Assembly: GCF_014831675.1 (NCBI RefSeq)
Contig: NZ_VJXY01000035.1
Location: forward strand, 1-64,000
Direction: 5' to 3'
Origin: Komarekiella delphini-convector SJRDD-AB1
GTDB taxonomy: Bacteria > Cyanobacteriota > Cyanobacteriia > Cyanobacteriales > Nostocaceae
Length of the DNA: 64,000 nucleotides
Shown: positions 18,930 through 28,493 of the stretch, one piece after another
Numbering within the stretch: position 1 is the first letter of the stretch
Layout of the letters: every line of letters starts with the position of its first letter
Program-made: the position numbers and the translations under genes
The notes under the pieces: generated by a model
The model's input: only the letters and a program-made list of their open reading frames with translations
Told to the model about the DNA's origin: nothing
The model's database searches: none

Positions 18930-19295
18930 ATGATCACATCAGGAGTTAACACAAAATCCAGCGATAAAAGCCTAGAGGCAATGCGGCATTTTTCCGAACA
19001 ATACGCCAAGCGAACTGGAACATACTTCTGTGCTGAACCTTCTGTTACAGCAGTTGTAATTGAAGGACTAGCCAAACATAAAGATGAACTGGGTGCGCCT
19101 TTGTGTCCTTGTCGCCACTACGAAGATAAAGAAGCTGAAGTCCACGCTACATATTGGAATTGTCCCTGTGTGCCAATGAGAGAACGCAAAGAGTGCCACT
19201 GTATGCTGTTCCTCACCCCTGAAAACGAGTTTGCTGGAGAAAACCAAGAAATCTCTCTCGAAACAATTAAAGAAGTTAGAGACAGTATGGGATGA
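18930..19295 (+). CDS. ftrC: Ferredoxin-thioredoxin reductase, catalytic chain
   Basis: A 121-residue iron-sulfur protein carrying the exact pattern CPC-x16-CPC-x8-CHC that ligates the [4Fe-4S] cluster and forms the redox disulfide. It passes electrons from photosynthetic ferredoxin to thioredoxin in the cytosol. ATG 18930 is chosen; the open frame's GTG at 18876 would add 18 residues not typical of the family. Its stop overlaps the start of the DUF309 gene by 4 bp (ATGA). The variable chain gene ftrV is not in the window. Confidence 0.95.
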   Translation: MITSGVNTKSSDKSLEAMRHFSEQYAKRTGTYFCAEPSVTAVVIEGLAKHKDELGAPLCPCRHYEDKEAEVHATYWNCPCVPMRERKECHCMLFLTPENEFAGENQEISLETIKEVRDSMG

Positions 19296-19684
19296 GCGAA
19301 ACCATCCCCCAAGAGTTTTGGCAAGCCGTAGAACTGTTCAATTCTGGGCAGTTCTACGCCTGTCATGATACTTTAGAGGCTCTATGGATCGAAGCGGGCG
19401 AACCAGAAAAAACTTTTTATCAAGGTATTCTGCAAATTGCTGTGGCGCTGTATCATCTGGGTAATCGTAACTGGCGAGGAGCAGTAATTCTGCTGGGAGA
19501 AGGTAGCAATCGCCTGCGACGTTACCCTTCCAGTTACAGCGGCGTTGATGTCGATGAGCTATTGAGTCAAAGCGTGGCGCTGTGGAAGACATTACAACAA
19601 ATAGGAGCAGACAAGATTACCGCTGGTGATTTGGGTGAAAATCAAGCCTTATCTTTGCCTAAAATTTTACTAATTTCTGAATAG
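19292..19684 (+). CDS. DUF309 domain protein
   Basis: A 130-residue protein with the DUF309 signature LFNSGQFYACHDTLEALWIE and a second conserved helix FYQGILQIAVALYHL. The conserved H and E pairs suggest a small helical metal- or ligand-binding fold. It is translationally coupled to ftrC through an ATGA overlap, which suggests a redox- or chloroplast-type link, but no function is established. Confidence 0.85.
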   Translation: MSETIPQEFWQAVELFNSGQFYACHDTLEALWIEAGEPEKTFYQGILQIAVALYHLGNRNWRGAVILLGEGSNRLRRYPSSYSGVDVDELLSQSVALWKTLQQIGADKITAGDLGENQALSLPKILLISE

Positions 19685-19795
19685 TGAAGTTTACTTAAAT
19701 GATTCGGATCAGTGCTTGGGGATAAACTTTTCACGAATCGTTCTAAGCGTCATGCCAGTAGGGAGCGGCGTTACGTTGTTCAATATCACTTAAAC

Positions 19796-19973
19796 CAGTT
19801 AACAGTAAACAGTAAACAGTTAACAGTTGGGGATTTAAACCCGTCAGATAGCGCCTGCCACTAATCGGCTTTGGGTTATTAGTTTTCTGTTGGAGGTACT
19901 TGCCCCCTTAGTGGTTCCCCTTAAACCCAATTATCTTGACTGTTTACCGTTTACTGTTAACTGTTTACTGTTA
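19796..19973. repeat. MITE-like element, copy A, bounded by heptamer inverted repeats
   Basis: The left end carries tandem heptamers of the AACAGTA/AACAGTT type, the right end the inverted form (TGTTTACCGTTTACTGTTAA), enclosing about 110 bp. The inside, including GGGGATTTAAACC, GATAGCGCCTGC and AAACCCAATTATCTTGACTG, recurs in reverse orientation at 40477-40660. No coding frame is inside. It lies between DUF309 and ndhH. Confidence 0.85.
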
Positions 19974-20020
19974 AAGCTTAACCAAGAATTATTGGATGAG
20001 CGATGCCCACCCAATGACGG

Positions 20021-21205
20021 CTATCTGTCTACAGACCCCATGATCACATCAATACTGCCGAGAATAACTACAATATCTGCGACCTTCATCCCTCGTAGTA
20101 AATGAGGGAGAATCTGGAGGTTGTTGAAATCAGCAGGGCGAATCTTCCACCGTAAAGGGAAGACGTTATCATCACCAACTAGATAAATTCCCAGTTCACC
20201 TTTACCGCTTTCTACACGGGAGTAGATTTCACCTTTGGGAATCTTAAAGGAGGGGGAAACTTTTTTACCGATGAATTGGTAATCAAATGCATCCCACTCT
20301 GATTTTTTCCCTGCCGCTAAACGCTTGGCTTCCAGATTTTCGTAGGGCCCACCGGGTAATCCTTTGATGGCTTGGCGAATAATCTTCACAGATTCGCGCA
20401 TTTCCCGCATCCGCACTACGTAACGGGCAAAGCAATCCCCAGCAGTTTCCCACTGCACATCCCAGTCAAAGTCGTCGTAGCACTCGTAGTGGTCAACTTT
20501 CCGCAGATCCCACTTCACTCCAGAAGCACGTAACATTGGGCCAGAAAGCCCCCAGTTAATTGCTTCTTCGCGGGTGATAGTACCAATACCCTCAACACGT
20601 CGGCGGAAGATGGGATTATCAGTCACTAAGCGTTCGTACTCGTCAACTTTGGGTATTAAATAGTCGCAGAATTCTAAACACTTATCTACCCAACCATAAG
20701 GTAAATCAGCTGCTACACCGCCAACGCGGAAGTAGTTGTTATTTACCATCCGATAACCTGTGGCGGCTTCCCATAAATCATAAATCATCTCCCGTTCCCG
20801 GAATTGGTAGAAAAAGGGAGTTTGAGCGCCCACATCAGCCAGGAACGGGCCAAACCACAGTAAGTGATTAGCAATCCGGTTCAACTCCAGCATGATGACG
20901 CGGATGTAGCTAGCACGTTTGGGAACAGCGACACCTGCCAGTTGTTCTGGGGCGTTGACAGTTACAGCTTCATTAAACATTCCCGCAGCATAGTCCCACC
21001 GACTGACGTAGGGGACGTACATGATTGTGGTGCGGTTCTCAGCAATTTTTTCCATCCCCCGATGCAGGTAGCCGATGACTGGTTCACAGTCAACGACATC
21101 CTCGCCATCCAGGGTGACAATTAGCCGCAGAACCCCGTGCATTGAGGGATGGTGTGGCCCCATATTCAACACCATGGGTTCAGTGCGGGTTTCTAGTCTG
21201 GCCAT
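20021..21205 (-). CDS. ndhH: NDH-1 complex subunit H
   Basis: A 394-residue subunit of the cyanobacterial NADH dehydrogenase-like complex, peripheral arm, homologous to the 49-kDa/NuoD subunit close to the quinone site. Recognised by [37 protein letters not shown] and the C-terminal ending DVIMGSVDR. It takes part in respiratory and cyclic photosynthetic electron flow and CO2 uptake at the thylakoid membrane. Single gene, divergent from rsmH. Confidence 0.97.
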   Translation of the reverse strand: MARLETRTEPMVLNMGPHHPSMHGVLRLIVTLDGEDVVDCEPVIGYLHRGMEKIAENRTTIMYVPYVSRWDYAAGMFNEAVTVNAPEQLAGVAVPKRASYIRVIMLELNRIANHLLWFGPFLADVGAQTPFFYQFREREMIYDLWEAATGYRMVNNNYFRVGGVAADLPYGWVDKCLEFCDYLIPKVDEYERLVTDNPIFRRRVEGIGTITREEAINWGLSGPMLRASGVKWDLRKVDHYECYDDFDWDVQWETAGDCFARYVVRMREMRESVKIIRQAIKGLPGGPYENLEAKRLAAGKKSEWDAFDYQFIGKKVSPSFKIPKGEIYSRVESGKGELGIYLVGDDNVFPLRWKIRPADFNNLQILPHLLRGMKVADIVVILGSIDVIMGSVDR

Positions 21206-21481
21206 AGATTTAGTGTTCTCCGTTCGTGAAAATTTTGAATTGAACCGCTAAGATGCCAACCAGACCCGATTGATCGTGTCTGCCAATCTAAAGTAGAGAC
21301 TGTAGGTGCAATACTTTTAGAGTAAACTCCCTTTGGAAGGACACTGCGTTGCTCTTTCAGAGTTAAAGCAAGTGTCGGTGGTGTCTACATGTATTGCTCA
21401 TACAGGGGTATGTTGGAGAGAGGAGGACAGAGGAGGGATTTTACTTGATATTTCATTTTGTTGCACTTCTTCAATTATTAT

Positions 21482-22369
21482 ATGGAAGCTCGATATCAGG
21501 GACTTGAGGCGCAGGAATTTTTTCATGTGCCTGTGTTGAGTCGGGAGGTAGTTACAGGTTTGGCGGTGCGTCCAGGTGGGCATTATTTAGATGCGACGGT
21601 TGGCGGTGGTGGTCATAGTCGCTTGATCTTGGAAGCTGCTGCGGATGTGCAAATAACAGCACTTGACCAAGATGAGGATGCTTTAGCGGCGGCGCAGAAG
21701 TACTTGGCTGAGTATGGAGAACGTGTACAATTTATCCTCACTAACTTTGCTGCCTACCATTTTGCTTCTAACACTTTTGACGGTATCCTCGCTGATTTGG
21801 GGGTGAGTTCTTACCATTTAGATCAGCCGGAACGGGGTTTTAGCTTTCGCCAGACCGCAAATCTAGATATGCGAATGGATCGGCGACAATCGCTCACCGC
21901 AGCGGATGTAATTAATACTTGGGATGAAGCCCAATTAGCAGATATTTTCTTTAAATACGGCGAAGAACGACTATCGCGGCGCATTGCTAGACGCATTGTC
22001 GAAAGACGACCCTTTCAAACGACTGTTGAGTTAGCAGAGGCGATCGCTTCTTCTGTCCCGCCTAAATACCGTTATGGTAGAATTCATCCTGCTACTCGCG
22101 TTTTTCAAGCTCTGCGAATTGTCGTCAACGACGAGTTAAATTCTTTAGAAACTTTTTTAGATAAAGCGCCAAACGCGCTTGTTCCTGGTGGCAAAATTGC
22201 GATTATCAGTTTTCACAGTCTAGAAGACCGCCCGGTGAAACATGGTTTAAGAAATTCACCTTTGTTAAAAGTCTTGACAAAAAAGCCTATTACTGCTTTA
22301 GAAGAGGAGATTCAGAGGAATCCGCGATCGCGATCGGCCAAACTTAGGATAGCCCAGAGGGTATTGTAA
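21482..22369 (+). CDS. rsmH: 16S rRNA m4C1402 methyltransferase
   Basis: A 295-residue SAM-dependent methyltransferase. [10 protein letters not shown], the SAM loop [23 protein letters not shown] and [18 protein letters not shown] are diagnostic for RsmH (MraW). ATG 21482 begins the conserved region; the TTG at 21458 is less likely. In many bacteria it leads the division/cell wall cluster; here no mra/mur/fts gene follows. Confidence 0.95.
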   Translation: MEARYQGLEAQEFFHVPVLSREVVTGLAVRPGGHYLDATVGGGGHSRLILEAAADVQITALDQDEDALAAAQKYLAEYGERVQFILTNFAAYHFASNTFDGILADLGVSSYHLDQPERGFSFRQTANLDMRMDRRQSLTAADVINTWDEAQLADIFFKYGEERLSRRIARRIVERRPFQTTVELAEAIASSVPPKYRYGRIHPATRVFQALRIVVNDELNSLETFLDKAPNALVPGGKIAIISFHSLEDRPVKHGLRNSPLLKVLTKKPITALEEEIQRNPRSRSAKLRIAQRVL

Positions 22370-22531
22370 TTGCAATGCGCCTTAAACTGCTCCATCTCGT
22401 GGCTCAGAATTGCTGCGAATACGCTCGTAGCGTTTTTAAACGCAGAGGAACGCGGAGTAAAGCGCAGAGGAACGCAAAGAGAATGAGGGGAGATGATTGA
22501 TGATCTAGTTACTTGTTACTACCATCGCTTT
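22370..22531. repeat. Short intergenic repeat with AACGCAGAGG units
   Basis: Between convergent genes, 22435-22485 contains three related units of the AACGCAGAGGAACGCGGAG kind, a low-complexity repeat type frequent in Nostocales genomes. Confidence 0.5.
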
Positions 22532-24418
22532 CTATAAGGCACGTTGATGATGATTTCGCACACGTTCGGGACTACCAGTAGGAATCGCAGCAATTAATTT
22601 TTGCGTGTATTCCTCTTTGGGTTCCAGATAGATACTTTCGGCTGTTCCTTGTTCGACAATTTGACCGTGATTCATTACTAAAATGCGATCGCTCATAAAT
22701 TTCACTACACTTAAATCGTGAGAAATAAAGATATAAGTGAGTTGAAAATCTTTCTGCAATTCTTTTAAAAGATTCAATACTTGCGCCTGCACTGACACAT
22801 CCAATGCTGAAACTGATTCATCACAGATAATAAATTTGGGATTTAATGCTAAGGAACGAGCAATACAAATCCGTTGGCGTTGACCACCAGAAAATTGATG
22901 GGGATAGCGGTTAATTGCATCAGCACTTAACCCCACTCGTTCTAATAATTCGACTACGCGTTCACGTCGTTGCCGCTTTGTCTTGCCAACGGCGTGAATT
23001 AACAACGGTTCCATCACTGCATCCCCAACCTTCATGCGTGGGTCAAGCGAACTAAAGGGATTTTGAAAGACTATTTGCATTTCCCGCCGCAATTTCTGCA
23101 ACGTTTCTCCTTTGAGGGTGGTAATATCTTGCTTCTCAAAGATAATTTGACCACTCATCGGTTCAATTAATCGCAGCAAGGTTCTGCCGAGGGTGGTTTT
23201 GCCACAACCAGATTCTCCCACCAATCCTAATGTTTCCCCTGGTTTGACATCAAAGGAAACGCCATTAACTGCCATAGTGTAGCGTTTTGTACCACCAAAT
23301 ACCCCGCGCACCGGAAAACCAACCTTGAGATTGCGGATTTGTAATAAGGGTTGCTGTTCGTTGAGATTCGCTAATCTTACAGCAATTTCTTCATTGGAAA
23401 CTTCCGGGGGTTGTGGGGGTTCTTTTGCTTGAATTACTAACTGTCCTGTTGCTGTCTCCTCTGCACTCATGTAGTCAGAGACAGTGAGTAGTTTTTGGGG
23501 ACGACGGTTGAGTGTGGGACGGCAAGCTACTAAACCTTTAGTATATGGATGCTGGGGATTACTAAAAATTTGCTGTGCGGTATCGTATTCTACAACCTTG
23601 CCTCTGTACATCACTGCTACTTCGTCAGCGATTTCTGAAATTAGTCCCAAGTCGTGAGTGATGAAAATCATTGCCATTTCACGGCTTTGCTGCAATTCTC
23701 GCATTAACTCCAGAATTGTCGCTTGCACAGTTACATCCAAGGCTGTGGTTGGTTCATCAGCAATTAATAGTAATGGGTTGCAGGAAATAGCCATTGCAAT
23801 CATTACCCGTTGCAACTGTCCCCCAGAAAGTTCATGGGGGTAGCGTTTCAGCATCGCTTCTTTGTGTTCCTTTACCAACTGTGCCAACTTTGGCTCATTT
23901 GGTTTAGATGAATTTGGGTTAGTTTGATTCCAGGTTTCGATATACTGCTGCTGGATCTGCTCATCGCTAGGCAGTAATTTTACTTCTTGCAGACCTGCGA
24001 TCGCAATTTGTCTGGCTTGAGCGGCTGAGACATTCTGATGCCGCATAATCGCTTCTGTTAGCTGAAACCCAATATCATAAACTGGATTTAGCGAACTCAT
24101 CGGTTCTTGAAAAATCATGGCGATGTCGCCGCCCCGGTGTAACTGCATTTGCTCAGGAGGCAATTTCACCAAATCTATGGCGTTGGCATTCTCCTGAGCG
24201 CGAAACCAGATTTCACCACCAGTAATTCTACCAGGACTCTGCAACAAACCCATCACAGCTAAGGCTGTCACTGATTTGCCGCTCCCCGATTCTCCTACTA
24301 TTCCTAGAGTTTCACCTCTATGTAGCTGAAATGAAATACCATCGACGGCTTTGGCGATGTTGCCATCACTGGAAAAGTCAACTTGTAGATTGCGAACCTC
24401 TAGGACAGTTTCTCTCAT
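22532..24418 (-). CDS. Fused dual ATP-binding protein of a peptide/nickel-type ABC importer
   Basis: A 628-residue protein joining two complete ABC ATPase domains, equivalent to DppD plus DppF. First Walker [10 protein letters not shown] (41-49) with signature [12 protein letters not shown]; second Walker [11 protein letters not shown] with signature [12 protein letters not shown]. Each half ends in the oligopeptide/dipeptide extension around [14 protein letters not shown] or [14 protein letters not shown]. An insertion near 150-180 ([20 protein letters not shown]) separates the Q-loop and signature of the first domain. It would energise import of peptides or glutathione-like substrates. No permease or binding-protein gene is adjacent. 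Confidence 0.93.
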   Translation of the reverse strand: MRETVLEVRNLQVDFSSDGNIAKAVDGISFQLHRGETLGIVGESGSGKSVTALAVMGLLQSPGRITGGEIWFRAQENANAIDLVKLPPEQMQLHRGGDIAMIFQEPMSSLNPVYDIGFQLTEAIMRHQNVSAAQARQIAIAGLQEVKLLPSDEQIQQQYIETWNQTNPNSSKPNEPKLAQLVKEHKEAMLKRYPHELSGGQLQRVMIAMAISCNPLLLIADEPTTALDVTVQATILELMRELQQSREMAMIFITHDLGLISEIADEVAVMYRGKVVEYDTAQQIFSNPQHPYTKGLVACRPTLNRRPQKLLTVSDYMSAEETATGQLVIQAKEPPQPPEVSNEEIAVRLANLNEQQPLLQIRNLKVGFPVRGVFGGTKRYTMAVNGVSFDVKPGETLGLVGESGCGKTTLGRTLLRLIEPMSGQIIFEKQDITTLKGETLQKLRREMQIVFQNPFSSLDPRMKVGDAVMEPLLIHAVGKTKRQRRERVVELLERVGLSADAINRYPHQFSGGQRQRICIARSLALNPKFIICDESVSALDVSVQAQVLNLLKELQKDFQLTYIFISHDLSVVKFMSDRILVMNHGQIVEQGTAESIYLEPKEEYTQKLIAAIPTGSPERVRNHHQRAL

Positions 24419-24688
24419 AGGAGTTGGGTATGAATTTTGTCTGAAAAATTATTTGGATTTTAACAATAGTTTTAACGCTATGTTGAGAAATTTAGCTTTT
24501 TTACTCCTTAGCAGTTTTTCGCTGCTTACACCTTAAGCACAATCATAATCGTGTCGTGGTATTCTCTCTGATTAGAGTTACAGTGTTTACACAACACCAT
24601 TAACCCAGAAATTTGTCATCACGAACAAAACAGTCAATAGAATAAATCAGTACTGAATCTAAAAATTATAAGCTGATACTTATATAAA
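24419..24688. other. Intergenic region between the ABC gene and the methyltransferase gene
   Basis: About 270 bp, AT-rich, marking the edge of the restriction-modification locus. No repeat or attachment-site-like sequence is evident. Confidence 0.4.
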
Positions 24689-26428
24689 TTAAGTTTGGAT
24701 CTCTGTCATCCCTGTAGTACGAGCTGCTGCACAAGCTTCTCCCCAACTGATAAAATAATTTTCAAAGTATTCAATAGAGTACTCACTTAACTTCTTAACT
24801 TCATCTTTAGTTGGAATACGCCCTATATCTTTAGCTATACGCTTAATTTCTAATTGAAGTACTTTTTTACTAACTTTATATTTTTGTTTAGGAAGACGTG
24901 GAACATTACTATTTTTAACTTGAGGAATTTCATTTATCTTACCAAAAGGGTCTATACCTTTTTCAAGCTGCTCATGACGCTTTAATGATATTTCATAATA
25001 CTGCTGGGATAATTCTATTCCAACAAAACGTCTTCCCATTTGATGAGCAGTCAAAGTAGATGTACCAGCACCATTGAAACAATCAAGGATTATTTCATCG
25101 GATTTAGTATACACAGCAAAAAGTCTTTTCATTAAGTCTGGTGGCAATTGACACGGATGGTCAACACGACGACTATTATGCTTTAAGCGATGAATATCAT
25201 ACCATATATTACTAATAAGAGAGCGGTCTATATTGCCGAATCGATTCCTTTTTTTAATGCAATTAGGACGAATACAATAAAACTCAGCAAGGGGATTTAA
25301 AAGTAATTTATCATTTGTAGTCTTATTCTCATCAATCAATCCTGGCAAAGGTCTAGGCTCACCCTTAGAGAAACATAAAATTGCGTAGTGCGCGGGCATA
25401 ATCATCCTTACTGGAAAGCTAAGTGCGTCCCATACAATCCAGTCTTGAAATATCATGAATGAATTTAGATTATTATAATATCGAGCTGCCAATAAAGGAA
25501 TATTCAAAACTGCTAATGTATGACCAGGTTTCAAGACTCTATAAAGTTCAGAAAGCCAACTATCACACCATTTAAAATATTCAATGGATTCAAGAGCATC
25601 GTCCCATTTGTCATATTTTTTATTTAAATTATATGGAGGATCTGCGAAGCAGAAATCTATACAATTATCAGGCAATGAGCGCAAAGCCGATAAGCAATCT
25701 TCATTTAAAAGCTGATTTTTAAAGCTTTTATTCTCAACTTTAATCAATTTTTCTCTTGTAAATTGTACTTCTTTGTTTTCAGATTTTACAGGTAGAAGTT
25801 CCTCAAATCTTTGCATATTTATTAGCCAAATATTTTGATATTCTTCAATACCGAAAATCTCACTAACACGGTCAATTAAAACGTTAATATTAGCATTAGG
25901 ATTAATTTCAATATCACGCCAGACGTCAGACATAAGTGTTCCATATTCATGGTAGGTATGCTTCTTGCCTCCATAATCTTTTGTTGTCTTTTGACACGCA
26001 GGGCAACAAGTATATTTTATGCGTGTTTTTGTATGAATTAAAGCTTCGGAATATTTAGCCAGAACTAGAAGTGTAGCATGTCTCTTTGATAATACTTTTT
26101 TCTCAGTGGAGTCAGTATCAGCAGAGGTTTTTACAGCTACCCAAAGCTTAAAATTTAAAGCATATTCTAGATGTGCTAACAGAACAGCTGCATCGGGTGG
26201 AGTTGTTAGAAAACAAATTGTAGATTTATTGCTTAATTGGGCACAGTAACTTTTTATTACTTCAAAAATATTTTTCGATTTTATTGCATCTGTATTTGTT
26301 CTGGGGAAAGGCAACCAGAATAAATAAACATCTGAATTAAATTTATCTATTTTTTTTAGTTGTTCAACATTATTAATTTCAATAGTATTTAATATTAATT
26401 TTTTACTGCATTCACTCAAATGTGTCAT
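24689..26428 (-). CDS. Beta-class DNA methyltransferase with internal duplication and C-terminal DNA-binding repeat
   Basis: A 579-residue protein (ATG 26428). I number residues from the TTG one codon upstream. Catalytic motif IV is FADPPYN (263-268) and the SAM motif FNGAGTS (452-458) comes after it, the beta-class order, so N6-adenine or N4-cytosine methylation is expected; DPPY favours adenine. Residues 35-175 look like a second, degenerate methyltransferase half: WLPFPRTN stands where DPPYN would be, LSKRHATLLVLAKY mirrors MPAHYAILCFSKGE, and LMSDVWRDI mirrors LISNIWYDI. It contains CCPAC. Residues 520-575 (LEIKRIAKDIGRIPTKDEVK onward) resemble the homing-endonuclease-associated DNA-binding repeat. 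It starts 14 bp after the nuclease gene's stop. Confidence 0.88.
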   Translation of the reverse strand: MTHLSECSKKLILNTIEINNVEQLKKIDKFNSDVYLFWLPFPRTNTDAIKSKNIFEVIKSYCAQLSNKSTICFLTTPPDAAVLLAHLEYALNFKLWVAVKTSADTDSTEKKVLSKRHATLLVLAKYSEALIHTKTRIKYTCCPACQKTTKDYGGKKHTYHEYGTLMSDVWRDIEINPNANINVLIDRVSEIFGIEEYQNIWLINMQRFEELLPVKSENKEVQFTREKLIKVENKSFKNQLLNEDCLSALRSLPDNCIDFCFADPPYNLNKKYDKWDDALESIEYFKWCDSWLSELYRVLKPGHTLAVLNIPLLAARYYNNLNSFMIFQDWIVWDALSFPVRMIMPAHYAILCFSKGEPRPLPGLIDENKTTNDKLLLNPLAEFYCIRPNCIKKRNRFGNIDRSLISNIWYDIHRLKHNSRRVDHPCQLPPDLMKRLFAVYTKSDEIILDCFNGAGTSTLTAHQMGRRFVGIELSQQYYEISLKRHEQLEKGIDPFGKINEIPQVKNSNVPRLPKQKYKVSKKVLQLEIKRIAKDIGRIPTKDEVKKLSEYSIEYFENYFISWGEACAAARTTGMTEIQT

Positions 26429-26442
26429 CAATAATTACTCCG

Positions 26443-27474
26443 TTAAAAACCTGCTTGATGTTCCATAAAATTAGTAAGAAATTTTATTTCTTCACTAGAT
26501 AAAGCCACTGCACAATCACTATAGTGACATATAGTACTTACAGCTGATTGTTTCACATTAATATTACCAGCACCATCTATTACATAACAAATCCAAGCTC
26601 CAGCATCATGAATTATTTTAGCTCTTGCTTCAGCCTGTCCTGCCTTACGTTCAATTACACTATTAGTTGTAAACTGAAAACTTACCTCTATAGCAAAATA
26701 TTTTTTATTAGGAGAAATAGCTACAATATCAAAAGTAGTTTCAGTTTTTCCACCTGTATGACTAACTTTTGGAATAGTTCCATTCCTTTCCACTTTCCAT
26801 GTAGGAAGAATTAATTTTATTTTATCAATTACATAATCTTGAGCGATTTGACTAAGTGCATTAGATTTCGCTCCACTAATTTGTCTACTAATTCTAATAT
26901 AACTTTGTTTAACAAATTTCTGCAATTCTTCAGGATCACCCATTAAACTGCCAATGATACATTTTTCCTTTATATCTGCTGGGAGTGTATCATTATACAA
27001 AGATGCTCCATGCAGTATTAGCATAATCACATCTTTCATTCTAGGATTTAATGTACAACCTAGTAATAGCTTTTTTCCATCTACTTTAAGTCCAGAGTTT
27101 GTAAGTGAAACTTTTTTATATATTTCTTTAAATTCATATTCGTAATTTTGTTCGTGCCAAACATAATACATTTTATTTTTATTAAAATCCCTTTTTAAAG
27201 GTGGTAGTTTATTTAATGCCTCTCCTCCTAAATCACTGAGAACCATTAAATGTTTTAAAAATATATTACCTGTAATTTCATTTGATACATCAACCAGCTT
27301 CTCCCACGATTATGGAGATTTATCAGCTAAATTTAAAACACTAATAAATTTGCCTTGAGTATTTAAAAGTAATGGAAGGATACTAACAGAACATTCTTTT
27401 TCTATTATTTCAGGTGGCCAAAATAAGACTGCCTTTGCCTTAAGCTCTGTAAGTGTTCGAGCGAATTTTTCCAT
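26443..27474 (-). pseudogene. Restriction endonuclease gene interrupted by an in-frame stop
   Basis: One frame runs from ATG 27474 to the stop at 26443 (343 codons) with a single TAA at codon 55 (27310-27312). The part before the stop (MEKFARTLTELKAKAVLFWP) and the part after it (SWEKLVDVSNEITGNIF) are equally gene-like. The intact downstream part, from ATG 27246, has 267 residues. A nuclease-type core is visible: TFDIVAISPNKKYFAIEVSF gives the D-x(n)-E-V-x pattern of PD-(D/E)xK enzymes, though the usual final Lys is Ser. Coupling to a methyltransferase makes it a type II restriction partner. Restart at 27246 could give a shortened protein, so loss of function is likely but not proven. Confidence 0.75.
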
Positions 27475-27563
27475 AATGTTTATCAAAAAGATCTAAATTT
27501 ATTTTTACTAGGAGAGAATACGATACTTAGGTAAATCTTAATATCAAGAGTAAATAATGACCA

Positions 27564-27597
27564 ATAAAAAAATAGCACATCCTGAAGGATGGCTACT
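27564..27597 (-). terminator. Rho-independent terminator downstream of ssb
   Basis: On the minus strand TAGCCATCCTTCAGGATGTGCTA folds into a stem with one mismatch and a TTCA loop, followed by seven T. It lies about 75-100 bp after the ssb stop and separates it from the restriction locus. Confidence 0.75.
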
Positions 27598-27671
27598 TGT
27601 GGAAATTATCTAATCGTAATATTTTCAGCTAAGTATGGTTAACAAATTGAATACATGCTTAACTACAAACT

Positions 27672-28244
27672 TTAAAACGGGATGTCGTCCTGATTAGGGT
27701 CTTCCTCCTTCTCTGCTTGATAGGTAGGCCGCTCATAATTTGTGGGCTGGGATATGGGTTCTGACTTTGTTACTTGGGGAATGACGCCAACATTACTTGT
27801 AGCTGGAGTAGTAACGGGACGTGGTGGCTCATAACTGGGAACTGCGGCTGGAGAGGACAATTCTGAGGAAGGTTGTCGCAAGGAAGTTTCTGTAAATGAT
27901 GGAGTTATGTTTGCTGAAGACGATGGATCAGTGCTGAAACTACCACCTACAGATTGAATTTGTTGCACTGTCAATTCAGCGCGTTTTTCTTTAAAACCTT
28001 CTGGACGATCAATAGTATTCATACTTAAACGTCCTACTAGGATAACGCGATCGCCTTGGTGGTAATTTTGCTGTATTTCTATTGCTAAATTTCCCCAGCC
28101 GACAACTTTTAGAGTGGCCAGTTGGTCTTCTGTGCGCTGGGAATTTGGAAACTGCACCAGCATCTCCGTGACTCCCAAGTTATCCGCTGTATAGCGAAGT
28201 TGCGGTTCTTGAATAATTTCCGCCATCAAAACGCAGCTGTTCAT
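27672..28244 (-). CDS. ssb: Single-stranded DNA-binding protein
   Basis: A 190-residue protein with an N-terminal OB fold (MNSCVLMAEIIQEPQLRYT to about residue 105), a long flexible Pro/Ser/Thr linker and the acidic tip DQDDIPF that recruits replication and repair proteins. A strong AGGAGGAA precedes the ATG. Cyanobacteria often carry two SSB-like genes; this one has the full acidic tail, so it is a functional SSB. Confidence 0.9.
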   Translation of the reverse strand: MNSCVLMAEIIQEPQLRYTADNLGVTEMLVQFPNSQRTEDQLATLKVVGWGNLAIEIQQNYHQGDRVILVGRLSMNTIDRPEGFKEKRAELTVQQIQSVGGSFSTDPSSSANITPSFTETSLRQPSSELSSPAAVPSYEPPRPVTTPATSNVGVIPQVTKSEPISQPTNYERPTYQAEKEEDPNQDDIPF

Positions 28245-28363
28245 TAAAATTCCTCCTGACTGTTAAAAGTGCTGAGTAAAAAAGTGTGAGAAAGAGGGGG
28301 TTTTAATATTTCCGCAATCAATTTTCTATATGAACTCTTTATTAGAGTTAGTTCTAGCATAAA

Positions 28364-28420
28364 AGTCAAGCGATCGCTTTGAACAGCATTTAACATGCTG
28401 CTCTCTACCTTCGCTTGACT
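28364..28420. repeat. Long inverted repeat upstream of ssb
   Basis: AGTCAAGCGA (28364-28373) and its exact complement TCGCTTGACT (28411-28420) enclose a second hairpin made of CAGCAT and ATGCTG around TTAAC. The left arm overlaps a HIP1 octamer. It lies between the monooxygenase stop and the ssb start and could be a terminator or a leader structure. Confidence 0.6.
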
Positions 28421-28493
28421 AAAATGAGCATTGAATTCTGCATAGACTAGTATAATTGTACCATCATTCGGCAGAAAAAATACTCTACGCAAG

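Noticed and set aside
19796-19973. Possible CRISPR-like array
   Set aside because: The repeat unit is 7 bp without unique spacers and there are no cas genes; it is a heptamer array bounding a MITE-like element.
21333-21583. Short frames on both strands upstream of rsmH
   Set aside because: Leader DNA of divergent ndhH and rsmH; frames conflict with each other and with the rsmH start.
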